Assembly (NCBI GenBank): GCA_023264995.1
Contig: JAHFUR010000019.1
Coordinates: forward strand, 1 to 64,000
Length of the DNA: 64,000 nt
Source of the DNA: Acidimicrobiia bacterium
GTDB lineage: Bacteria; Actinomycetota; Acidimicrobiia; Acidimicrobiales; AC-14
Reading direction: 5' to 3'
The notes under the pieces were generated by a model. It was not told the origin of the DNA. It did no database searches and saw nothing but the letters and a program-made list of their open reading frames with translations. Below, in pieces: positions 8,561-15,411 of this stretch (its first letter is position 1; every line of letters starts with the position of its first letter). Both the position numbers and the translations under genes were made by a program.

Positions 8561-8953
8561 CCCGAAGACAGCCAGCGCCGCCGACGTGTGGTAGATCGTG
8601 GCCGGCCACGGCGCTTCGTCACGGGTGGCCTCGGCCACCAGCGGGATGTGGGTGGCCATCATCCACAGGCCGGCCAGCAGCACGGTCATGCCGGCGATGA
8701 GGCGCAGGCCCCCCGGGCCCTGGGGCCGGCGGCCGGCCAGGACGCCCACGATGGAGGCCAGCACCACCAGGACGGCGGGGACGATGTGGTCGACGACCTC
8801 GGTGGAGGCGGCCACGTTGAGCTTCGGCCCGCTCCACTGGGGGAGCGACGCCCACAGGGCCACGCCGAAGCCCACCATGGGCAGGATGCGGGCCAGGTCG
8901 GGTGCCGGTGACGGTTGGGTGACCGCGGCCGGCGCGGGCTTGCTCTTGGCCAC
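8462..8953 (-). CDS. Small polytopic membrane protein of unknown function
   Basis: 163 aa, GTG start, 15 bp after the Sec-ATPase gene and so probably the last gene of that operon. It has a Pro/Ala-rich N-terminal tail, then about four hydrophobic segments (ILPMVGFGVALWASL, IVPAVLVVLASIVGVLAG, LIAGMTVLLAGLWMMATHIP, TIYHTSAALAVFGLGLLW), and a Lys/Pro-rich C-terminal tail (PAKPKPKAS). Two His residues (THIP and YHTS) lie at membrane edges. I recognise no family. Position suggests it works with the two ATPases upstream. Its 3' end overlaps the convergent propeller gene by 99 bp. Confidence 0.7.
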   Translation of the reverse strand: MAKSKPAPAAVTQPSPAPDLARILPMVGFGVALWASLPQWSGPKLNVAASTEVVDHIVPAVLVVLASIVGVLAGRRPQGPGGLRLIAGMTVLLAGLWMMATHIPLVAEATRDEAPWPATIYHTSAALAVFGLGLLWSTVTWSEASDVAAPAPAKPKPKASTEK

Positions 8954-8968
8954 CTAGACGGCTGCCAC

Positions 8969-9709
8969 TTAGTTCAGCGACGGCATGAGCGTGGAGGCCA
9001 GGGCGATGAGGGCCCGGACCGCCGGCGCATCGGGGTCGAGGTCGATGGGGGCCACGCCCTTGCGGTCGGCCTCCACGATCTTGGGGTCGTGGGGGACGCC
9101 CACCACTTCCATACCCGGGAAGGCGGCCTTGACGATCTCGAGGTCCTCGTCGTGGCGGATGCGGTTGGCGACGACCACGATCCGGGCGACGGTGCGCTCC
9201 GCGGCCAGCGCCGCGGCCCGGGCCCCGACTTCGAGCGACTTGGGGGTGGCCTCGACGACGATCACGACCGTGTCCACGTGCTCTTCGCCGAGCCGCGTGA
9301 GGGTACCGACGCCGGCCTCGAAGTCGGCGACGACGACGTCTTCTTCAGGGAAATCAACGGATCCGAGCAACTGCTCGGGGGACAAGCCACATCAAAGTCA
9401 GCCAGGTTCGGGGTTGTCGATCCGGCTCACCACCGCCAGCCGCACACCGTCGGGGCCGTCGGAGCCGTAGCGGGACAGCAGGGTGTCCCAGGTGGGGGCG
9501 TGGCTTTCCTCACCCTCGTCGAGGGCCTGGCGCATGGAAACCAGGCGCTCGGTCTCCTCGTCGCCCACGCCGAGGGAGATGCCCAGGTTGGGGTTGGAGT
9601 CACAGTCGAGGGCGACCACGGCCAGTCCGCCTCGGGCCAGGGTGCGGGCGATGACCGACGACGTGGTGGTCTTGCCCGACCCACCCTTGCCAACGACGGC
9701 CAGCTTCAC
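8969..9709 (-). CDS. CooC-like P-loop ATPase, probable selenoprotein with Sec-x-Sec-Cys motif (two in-frame TGA)
   Basis: The track shows two ORFs (9398-9709 and 8969-9385), but they lie in the same frame, separated only by TGA CTT TGA TGT GGC. Read through, the product is 246 aa. Residues 1-20 hold a deviant Walker A, VGKGGSGKTTTS; ALDCDSNPNLG follows; VVVADFEAGVG is the switch region; VVVANRIRHDED and the ending GVAPIDLDPDAPAV match the paralogue next door. The TGAs fall at residues 104 and 106 and give G-U-L-U-C-G, aligning with the G-C-x-C metal site of CooC nickel-insertion ATPases (Cys112/Cys114 in Carboxydothermus CooC1). A SECIS-like hairpin follows. The alternative is a pseudogene with two Cys-to-stop changes, but no other damage is visible. 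GTG start. The partner metalloenzyme is unknown. Confidence 0.75.
9363..9378 (-). promoter_or_regulatory. SECIS-like hairpin downstream of the double UGA
   Basis: In mRNA sense the sequence is CCGAGC-AGUU-GCUCGG, a perfect 6-bp stem with a tetraloop carrying G at its second position. The loop begins 19 nt after the second UGA and 25 nt after the first. This fits published bacterial SECIS rules (short stem, G among the first two loop bases, loop roughly 16-37 nt from UGA). Confidence 0.65.
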
Positions 9710-9737
9710 GACGTCGGCTTCAAGATCAGTGCTGCCA

Positions 9738-10508
9738 TCATGATGACACGGTCTCCTCGCTCAGGCGCTCGACCAACGATTCTACCGCCAGGACCGCCGG
9801 ACAATCAGGGGCAAAGTCGATCGGTGCCAGTTGGCGCCGCTCGGCCTCGGCCAGCTCCTCGTCCCAGGGCACGGCGCCGATCACTTCGAGGCCGACGCCC
9901 TTCTCGATCATCTCGATGTCGCCGTCCTGGCGGACCTTGCTGGCCACCACCAGGACCCGCTTGGGGTTCTCGGGATCCAGGTCAGCCATGCGGGCCAGGC
10001 GCCGGCCCGAGAGGAGCGACTTGGCCGTCGGCTCGACGACGATGAGGATGGTGTTGGCCCAGCTGCCCCAGCCGGTAAAGGCCTGGCGGGTGCCGCCCGG
10101 AAGGTCGCCGACCACGTTCCAGCGCCCGGGCGGGAGCTTGTTGATAATGAAGCGGAAGGCCATCTGTGACCGCCAGAGGTTCTTGGGGTCGCCCTTGATC
10201 TTCCCGAACTGCAGGAAACGCACCCCGTCGGGCGCCTCGACCGACCAGCGGTCGACGGCGTCGAAGGGGTCGACGTCGGGGTTGAGCCGCCACCGGGGGC
10301 CGTCCTCGCCCTCCTTGCGCTCGATCACCGCGTCGTCGGGGATCGGTGGGCTGTGGTCGATGGCCAGGCCGAGCGAGAAGGCCAGCCCGGGCAGCGGGTC
10401 GGAGTCGATGGCCAGGACCTTGTCGCCCTGGCGGGCCAGCGTGCGGGCGAAGGTGCCGGAGATCGCCGACTTCCCGGCACCACCCTTGCCCACGAAAGCC
10501 AGTCTCAT
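9738..10508 (-). CDS. CooC/MinD-like P-loop ATPase without the Cys metal motif
   Basis: 256 aa from ATG 10508, which overlaps the TGA of the upstream propeller gene (ATGA) and follows AGGTGG; the track's longer start lies inside that gene. The deviant Walker A is VGKGGAGKSAISG, then KVLAIDSDPLPGLAFSLGL, then WNVVGDLPGG in place of DFEAG, then ILIVVEPTAKSL and RVLVVASKVRQDGD. It is a paralogue of the downstream Sec-ATPase, with matching endings (LAPIDFAPDCPAV versus VAPIDLDPDAPAV). Where the Sec protein has G-U-L-U-C it reads GDPKNLWRS, so it has no thiol ligands. The two may form a heterodimer with one metal-binding subunit, which is inference. Such ATPases load metal or move cargo for enzyme maturation. 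Confidence 0.82.
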   Translation of the reverse strand: MRLAFVGKGGAGKSAISGTFARTLARQGDKVLAIDSDPLPGLAFSLGLAIDHSPPIPDDAVIERKEGEDGPRWRLNPDVDPFDAVDRWSVEAPDGVRFLQFGKIKGDPKNLWRSQMAFRFIINKLPPGRWNVVGDLPGGTRQAFTGWGSWANTILIVVEPTAKSLLSGRRLARMADLDPENPKRVLVVASKVRQDGDIEMIEKGVGLEVIGAVPWDEELAEAERRQLAPIDFAPDCPAVLAVESLVERLSEETVSS

Positions 10509-12043
10509 GAGGTGACCACCTGCCTGTTCTGCGCGTCGGTTCGAGTCGATGGGGTACCGCGGCCGCTCCGGGCCCGGAGCAGGCCGGCCGCGCCCAGGCC
10601 CAGCAGGACGACGGCGATGACGCCGAGCACCAAGGTGCGGGGGCCCTCGGTCGGGAGGGTGACGGTGGCCGAGTTCACGTCCTGGCGCCCGGTGGCCGTG
10701 CTGCCGGCGCTGGTGTCGACCCACGCGGCGTAGAGCTTGCCTCCTCCGTGGGCCAGGCCGAGCCGGGTGCCGAAGTCGATGCCGTACTCGACGCCGAAGG
10801 TGGGCCCGATGTCGTCGTCGAAGGACTTGGTGGACAGGCGCACGTTGGTGAACGACTTCCCGCCGTCGGTGGAGGTGGCCAGGTAGGCGTCGAGCTTCTT
10901 CTTGGCCCCCGGGTCGTTGCGCCCGTCCAGGAAGACGATGCTCACCCGCTCGCCGGGGCCGATGTCGATCTTGGGCAGGAACTGCGCCGTCCCGTCGGGC
11001 CCGTTGTTGTTCACCTTGACCGGCGGGGCCCAGGTGCGGCCGCCGTCGGCCGAGCTGCGCAGGTAGACGTCGTCATCGCCGCCGCGCCCGTCGGCCCAGG
11101 TGGCGTACAGCTTGCCGCTGGGCGACGCGGCCAGCTGGGGCAGCTCGGGCAGGAAGGGGAGGAAGCGCCGGGTGGCCAGGATGTCGGTCTCGAACTCGGC
11201 GCCGGGGGTGAAGGTGCGGCCCCCGTCGGTGGACCGGGTCAGCACCAGGGCGAAGGGCAGCTCGGCGGCCGGGCCGGGGGCGTACTCGTAGTCGCGACGG
11301 TTGGCCTTGAGGTCCTCGTACATGATGACCAGCTGGCCGCTGGCGTCGATGACCGGGCTGGGGGCCTCGATCCGCTCGCGCTGGGCGTCGCTGGCCGTGA
11401 CGGGCGGGGCAAAGGTGTGGCCGCCGTCGTCACTGCGGGCCACGAGGATCTTGGGGGGCTTGCCGGCGAACCGGAACAGCCCGACCTCGTCGGCCTGCAG
11501 CCAGGTGATGTACACCGGGCCCTTGGGGTCCACGGTGACCCGGGCCATGAAGGCCAGGGCCCCGGTGATCTTGGTGGGCAGCGAGAGGGTGCGCCCGCCG
11601 TCGGTGGACGTCGAGAGCCACAGGTTGTCGGGCCGGTTGCCGTTGCCCTGCAGGTTCACGTAGGTCACGTAGAGCGTGCCGTCGGGGCCGAAGGTGGCGT
11701 CGGGGCCGAACGGGCACAGCTCGCCTTGGGAGGCGGTGCAGCCGCTGGTGCCGGCGGGCACGGGCAGGACGGCCTGCTCCCACGTGGCGCCGCTGTCGAA
11801 GCTGTACCCGATGAAACCGCCGTAGCCGGGCCGGTCCTTGCGGTAGGTGGTGATCACGTTCCCGGGGCGGGCGGGGTTGTAGGCCATGGTCGGCGAGTTG
11901 CTGACGTCGATGATGCCCTCGCGGTTGACGAAGGAGTTCTCGCCCACCGTCATGGCCTCACCCGGGGTCAGGGCGAACGCCACGGCCACCACGGCGATGA
12001 GGCCGACGGCGACGGCGACGATGGCGAGCCCGGTCCGCCTCAC
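10505..12043 (-). CDS. Exported BNR/Asp-box beta-propeller protein heading the CooC-like ATPase operon
   Basis: 512 aa from GTG 12043; the track start at 12124 would run through the divergent promoter. An N-terminal signal or anchor helix (GLAIVAVAVGLIAVVAVAFA) precedes a propeller with Asp boxes SFDSGATW, STDGGRTL, SDDGGHTF, STDGGRTF, SADGGRTW and STDGGKSF. A C-terminal membrane helix (LVLGVIAVVLLGLGAAGLL) is followed by an Arg-rich tail. It is closest in the window to the propeller at 7058-8560. Its stop overlaps the ATG of the ATPase gene, so synthesis of surface propeller and cytoplasmic ATPase is coupled. This implies shared function, though no substrate can be read. Confidence 0.82.
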   Translation of the reverse strand: MRRTGLAIVAVAVGLIAVVAVAFALTPGEAMTVGENSFVNREGIIDVSNSPTMAYNPARPGNVITTYRKDRPGYGGFIGYSFDSGATWEQAVLPVPAGTSGCTASQGELCPFGPDATFGPDGTLYVTYVNLQGNGNRPDNLWLSTSTDGGRTLSLPTKITGALAFMARVTVDPKGPVYITWLQADEVGLFRFAGKPPKILVARSDDGGHTFAPPVTASDAQRERIEAPSPVIDASGQLVIMYEDLKANRRDYEYAPGPAAELPFALVLTRSTDGGRTFTPGAEFETDILATRRFLPFLPELPQLAASPSGKLYATWADGRGGDDDVYLRSSADGGRTWAPPVKVNNNGPDGTAQFLPKIDIGPGERVSIVFLDGRNDPGAKKKLDAYLATSTDGGKSFTNVRLSTKSFDDDIGPTFGVEYGIDFGTRLGLAHGGGKLYAAWVDTSAGSTATGRQDVNSATVTLPTEGPRTLVLGVIAVVLLGLGAAGLLRARSGRGTPSTRTDAQNRQVVTS

Positions 12044-12058
12044 GGGTGGGGATGCTAG

Positions 12059-12081
12059 CTGTCGCGACAGTGTCAGTACTG
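12059..12081. promoter_or_regulatory. Palindromes in the divergent propeller/PfpI intergenic region
   Basis: CTGTCGCGACAG (12059-12070) is a perfect 12-bp palindrome, and CAGTACTG (12074-12081) a perfect 8-bp one. They lie in the 46 bp between two divergent GTG starts (12043 and 12090), where both promoters must be. They are candidate operators for an unknown regulator. On the - strand TAGCAT at 12057-12052 could serve as a -10 box. Confidence 0.45.
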
Positions 12082-12089
12082 TGGCCGGC

Positions 12090-12728
12090 GTGGAGATCGC
12101 CATCCTGCTCTTCGACGGCATCACCGCGCTCGACGCGGTCGGGCCCTACGAGGTGCTGGCCATGGTCCCCGGGGCGCAGGTCCGCTTCGTGGCCACCGAG
12201 CGGGGGGCCAAGCGCACCGCCCGCCAGGCCGCCCTGGCCCTGGTGGCCGACCACACCCTGTCGGAGATCCCGCGGCCCGACGTCATCCTCGTCCCCGGCG
12301 GGCCGGGGGAGGCCGAGGCCCGCCGCAACCCGGAGGTGCTCTCCTGGCTGCGCCAGGCCCACGAGACCTCGCGCTGGACCACCTCGGTCTGCACCGGGGC
12401 GCTCACCCTGGCCGCCGCCGGCTTCCTCGACGGCGTCGATGCCACCACCCACTGGTCGTCGATGGACGACCTGGCCGCGCTGGGTGCCAACCCGGTGACC
12501 GAGCGCGTCGTCGTGCGGGGCAAGGTGATCACCGCCGCCGGCGTGTCGGCCGGGATCGACATGGCCCTGCGCCTGGCCCAGCTCGAGGCCGGCGACGACG
12601 TGGCCATGGCCATCCAGCTCATCCTGGAGTACGACCCCCAGCCGCCGTTCGACGCCGGCTCGCCGGCGAAGGCCCCGGCCCACGTGATGGAGATGGTCAT
12701 GGACCGCAGCCGCCGGCGCTCGGGGTAA
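12090..12728 (+). CDS. DJ-1/PfpI superfamily protein (isonitrile hydratase / GATase1-like)
   Basis: 212 aa. The start is GTG 12090, or GTG 12081 three codons earlier; the track's 11886 start overlaps the divergent gene. The fold begins VEIAILLFDGITALDAVGPYEV, a typical opening of this family, followed by the loop ILVPGGPGEAEA. The nucleophile elbow is SVCTGALTLAAAG with the catalytic Cys, then ATTHWSSMDDLA and VITAAGVSAGIDMAL. This matches the InhA/isonitrile hydratase-like and ThiJ branch, often found as stand-alone proteins or fused to AraC regulators. Here no DNA-binding domain follows. A role in hydrolysis of small electrophiles or in stress is possible; the substrate is not evident. Confidence 0.87.
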   Translation: MEIAILLFDGITALDAVGPYEVLAMVPGAQVRFVATERGAKRTARQAALALVADHTLSEIPRPDVILVPGGPGEAEARRNPEVLSWLRQAHETSRWTTSVCTGALTLAAAGFLDGVDATTHWSSMDDLAALGANPVTERVVVRGKVITAAGVSAGIDMALRLAQLEAGDDVAMAIQLILEYDPQPPFDAGSPAKAPAHVMEMVMDRSRRRSG

Positions 12729-12754
12729 AGCCGGTTGCCGGAGCGGTCGATACC

Positions 12755-12804
12755 GAGGGCGGGCACGCCCTCTCTCGGCTTTCACAGCTGGGGCGAGAGA
12801 GGGC
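12755..12804 (+). promoter_or_regulatory. Two mutually exclusive hairpins upstream of the RNase D gene
   Basis: GAGGGC (12755-12760) can pair with GCCCTC (12767-12772). Alternatively GCCCTCTCTCG (12767-12777) can pair over 11 perfect bases with CGAGAGAGGGC (12794-12804). The shared arm means only one hairpin can form at a time, as in attenuators. The second ends 26 nt before the proposed ATG at 12831. No leader peptide or T-run is evident. Confidence 0.5.
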
Positions 12805-12830
12805 CGCCTCTGGCTGCGAGACTGGTCGTC

Positions 12831-13976
12831 ATGCTCGTCGACGACAACGACCGCTTCGCCTCACTCGTCGATGAGCTGGCCGGCGCCGGCGCCTACGCCC
12901 TCGACGCCGAGTTCCATGGCGAGACCTCCTACTACCCCCGCCTCGCCGTCCTGCAGGTGGCCACGCCCGAGCGGGCCGCGGTGGTCGACGCCACCCTGGT
13001 CGACATCGCCGCCCTCCGGCCCGTCCTCGACGGCGACGGTCTCATGGTGGCCCACGCCGGCGAGCAGGACCTCCAGGTGCTGCTGCGGGCCACGGGCGTC
13101 ATCCCCTCCCGCATGCTCGACACCCAGATCGCCGCCGGGTTCCTCGGCTTCGGGTCCCCTTCGCTGGCCAAGCTGGTCGGCGACCTCCTCGGCATCCGCC
13201 TGGAGAAGGGCGCCCGCATGAGCGACTGGTTCAAGCGCCCGCTCACCGCCGAGCAGATCCGGTACGCGGCGGCCGACGTCCTCCACCTCCTCGACCTCCA
13301 AGCCGTCCTCGAGGAGCGCCTCAGCGCCGCCGGCCGCCTGGCCTGGGCCTACGAGGAGTGCGAGCGGCACCGCCGTGTCCGCCAGCCCGACCTCACCGCC
13401 ACCTGGTGGCGGGTCAAGGGCTTCCGCCAGCTCCGGGGGAAATCGCGCGGGGTGGCCCAGGAGCTGGCCGCCTGGCGGGAGGCGGCGGCGATGGCGGCGG
13501 ACAAGCCGGCCCGGCGCATCCTGGCCGACGAGGCCCTGTTCCTGCTGGCTGACAAGCCGCCCACGTCGGCCCACGACATGCCGACCTCCCGCCTGTTCGA
13601 CGCCCGCCGGCTGTCGGCCGAGCACCTCGAAGGCATGATGGCCGCCGTCGCCCGGGGGCTCGAGCTGCCGCCGAGCGAGTTGCGGCTGCCTCCCGAGACC
13701 GACCTACCCCCGCAGCTCCAGCCGCTGGCCTCGCTCCTGTCGGCCTGGGTGGCCCAGCAGTCGCGCGACCTGTCGATCGACGGGGCCCTGATCGCCACCC
13801 GCACCGACATCGAGAGCTTCCTGCGCCGGGTGCCCGACAACCGGCTGGAGAGCGGCTGGCGGGCCGAGCTGGTCGGGGCGACGGTCGGCCGGATCGTGGC
13901 CGGCGACGCCGGCGTGGCCTACGCCGGCAACGGCCGGCTGGTGTTGGTCGACGTGCCGCGGCCGGCGCCGGCGTAG
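12831..13976 (+). CDS. rnd: Ribonuclease D-like 3'-5' exoribonuclease with HRDC domain
   Basis: 381 aa from ATG 12831; the track start at 12735 lies in the upstream hairpin region. Residues 1-170 are the DEDDy exonuclease fold: YALDAEFHGE gives the first Asp/Glu pair, MVAHAGEQDLQVL the second Asp, and YAAADVLHLLDL the Tyr-x3-Asp motif. An HRDC nucleic-acid-binding domain follows around 205-285 (LTATWWRVKGFRQLRGKSR onward), then a C-terminal helical region seen in actinobacterial RNase D proteins. It should trim structured RNA 3' ends, such as tRNA precursors. No obvious operon partner; the next gene is convergent. Confidence 0.9.
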   Translation: MLVDDNDRFASLVDELAGAGAYALDAEFHGETSYYPRLAVLQVATPERAAVVDATLVDIAALRPVLDGDGLMVAHAGEQDLQVLLRATGVIPSRMLDTQIAAGFLGFGSPSLAKLVGDLLGIRLEKGARMSDWFKRPLTAEQIRYAAADVLHLLDLQAVLEERLSAAGRLAWAYEECERHRRVRQPDLTATWWRVKGFRQLRGKSRGVAQELAAWREAAAMAADKPARRILADEALFLLADKPPTSAHDMPTSRLFDARRLSAEHLEGMMAAVARGLELPPSELRLPPETDLPPQLQPLASLLSAWVAQQSRDLSIDGALIATRTDIESFLRRVPDNRLESGWRAELVGATVGRIVAGDAGVAYAGNGRLVLVDVPRPAPA

Positions 13977-13995
13977 GCCCGCCGAGCGGCGCCGG

Positions 13996-14766
13996 TCAGG
14001 ACCAGGGGGTCCGGGGCCGGGCTTCGGCCACGCCGTCGATGACCAGGTCGACCCGCTCGTTGAAGAAGGACACCAGGCCGGCGATGCGAGGGCACTCCGG
14101 CACCGGGGTTTCGTAGCTCCAGGCCACGTCGGCGTGGGTCTGGCCGGCGACCTGGGCTGACCAGTAGCGGGCCGAGCCCTTGTAGGGGCACCGGCTCACC
14201 GTGGTCGAGGGCTCGAGCACCTCCCAGTCCACGTCGGTGACGGGGAAGTACCAGCGGGTCGGCAGGGTGGTCTCGAACAGGGCGACGGGGCGCGACGACT
14301 CGGCGATCACCTGGCCGCCGAGCTCCACCCGCACGTGGCGCTCGCTGGGCACGGCGTCGACCCGCTTCGAGGGGTCACGGGCGTGGACATGGATCTCCAT
14401 GGCCTCCTCGAACCACGTCACCCGGCCGTCCCACGTGAACGACCAGTGGCCCTCGATGGCGGCCAGCGGCGCCGGCACGTCGGCGAAAAGGGTGGCGGCC
14501 CGCTCGACGACCTGGCCGCCGACGGTCAGGTCGTGCTCGATCGCCAGGGGGGCCTCCCCGGCGGTTGCCGACGGCCGGAGGAGGTCCGTGCGCACGTCGA
14601 CGGCCGGGAAGCAGTACGTCGGGAGCATCCTCGGCCCGTACCAGGCCAGGAGCAGGGCCTGGCGGCTGTCGGCCACCCACTCGCCGCCGGCCCTGACCCG
14701 CACCCACCGGGGCGACGGGGCGACCTTGGCCGCCGGGACTGCCATGTTGAAGGGTGCCGCGTCCAC
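13996..14766 (-). CDS. Double DUF427 domain protein
   Basis: 256 aa, GTG start. Two DUF427-like units are visible. The first is around 25-115 with LLAWYGPRMLPTYCFPAVDV and the second around 150-240 with PVALFETTLPTRWYFPVTDV and TVSRCPYKGSARYWS. The Tyr/Trp-rich, all-beta pattern and the RCPYKG motif are characteristic of this widespread family of unknown biochemical role. The gene sits 9 bp after the TetR gene on the same strand, so it is likely the third gene of the MMPL/TetR operon and under the same operator. Confidence 0.85.
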   Translation of the reverse strand: MDAAPFNMAVPAAKVAPSPRWVRVRAGGEWVADSRQALLLAWYGPRMLPTYCFPAVDVRTDLLRPSATAGEAPLAIEHDLTVGGQVVERAATLFADVPAPLAAIEGHWSFTWDGRVTWFEEAMEIHVHARDPSKRVDAVPSERHVRVELGGQVIAESSRPVALFETTLPTRWYFPVTDVDWEVLEPSTTVSRCPYKGSARYWSAQVAGQTHADVAWSYETPVPECPRIAGLVSFFNERVDLVIDGVAEARPRTPWS

Positions 14767-14775
14767 GCCCTGACG

Positions 14776-15411
14776 TTAGGCGCTCAGGCCGCGCGTGTGG
14801 ACGTCGACGATATGGCCCATGAGGCGGTCGAGGTCGGGCCAGGGGAAGTCGGGGCGGGCGATGAGCAGGGAGGTGATCCCGTGCACGACCGCCCACAGGC
14901 TGGTGGCAACGAGGAAGGCGTCGCCGTCGGCGATGGCGCCGGCGGCCATGCACCGGCCCACGTCCTCGACCAGGTGGCTGAAGGCGGCCAGCCCGGGGAG
15001 GCGATCAGGCGGCGCCGGTGTGGCGTCGGGGAGCGGCCGGGTCATGAACAGGATCCGGTAGTGCTCAGGGTTCTCGGTGCCGAAGCGCACGTAGGCCCGG
15101 CCCCGTTCCCACAGGGCCTCCAGGGGATCGGCGATGTCCCGGATGGCCTCGGTCATGTACTGGTCGAAGTCGTCGAAGCGGGCCTCGCAGACCGCGAACA
15201 GCAGCTCGGTCTTGTCGGCGAAATGGAGGTAGATCGACGGCGGGGTGACGCCGGCGGCGTCGGCGATGGCCCGCACCGACACCGCCCCCTGGTCGCCGGT
15301 CTCGATCAGCAGCCGCTCGGCCGCAGCGAGGATGTCGGCCCGGAGGAGGTCGCCCTCGCCCCGGCGGGCCCGGGGCCGGCGTGGGCCGGACAGCAGTGGT
15401 TCGCCCGTCAT
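14776..15411 (-). CDS. TetR-family transcriptional regulator
   Basis: 211 aa from ATG 15411, overlapping the TGA of the MMPL gene (ATGA). The N-terminal helix-turn-helix is clear: ILAAAERLLIETGDQGAVSV, then IADAAGVTPPSIYLHFADK, with the usual Tyr-x-His-Phe before the ligand-binding domain. The C-terminal domain (about 80-205) resembles actinobacterial TetR proteins with a WAVVHGITSLL segment. It is co-transcribed with the exporter it presumably controls, and the inverted repeat at 17644-17674 upstream of the operon is its likely operator. That arrangement gives autorepression relieved by a lipophilic ligand, which is inference. Confidence 0.9.
   Translation of the reverse strand: MTGEPLLSGPRRPRARRGEGDLLRADILAAAERLLIETGDQGAVSVRAIADAAGVTPPSIYLHFADKTELLFAVCEARFDDFDQYMTEAIRDIADPLEALWERGRAYVRFGTENPEHYRILFMTRPLPDATPAPPDRLPGLAAFSHLVEDVGRCMAAGAIADGDAFLVATSLWAVVHGITSLLIARPDFPWPDLDRLMGHIVDVHTRGLSA

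Noticed and set aside
9385-9400. Annotating 9398-9709 and 8969-9385 as two separate genes, or as a plain pseudogene
   Set aside because: Both parts are in one frame, each lacks half of the ATPase fold, the second has only a TTG start with no ribosome site, and both stops fall on the two Cys positions of the family's metal motif with a SECIS-like hairpin after them. Pseudogene remains a fallback.
8588-10045. + strand ORFs opposite the ATPase operon (107, 119, 376 and 161 aa)
   Set aside because: They are antisense shadows of the - strand operon, which shows P-loop and other conserved motifs.
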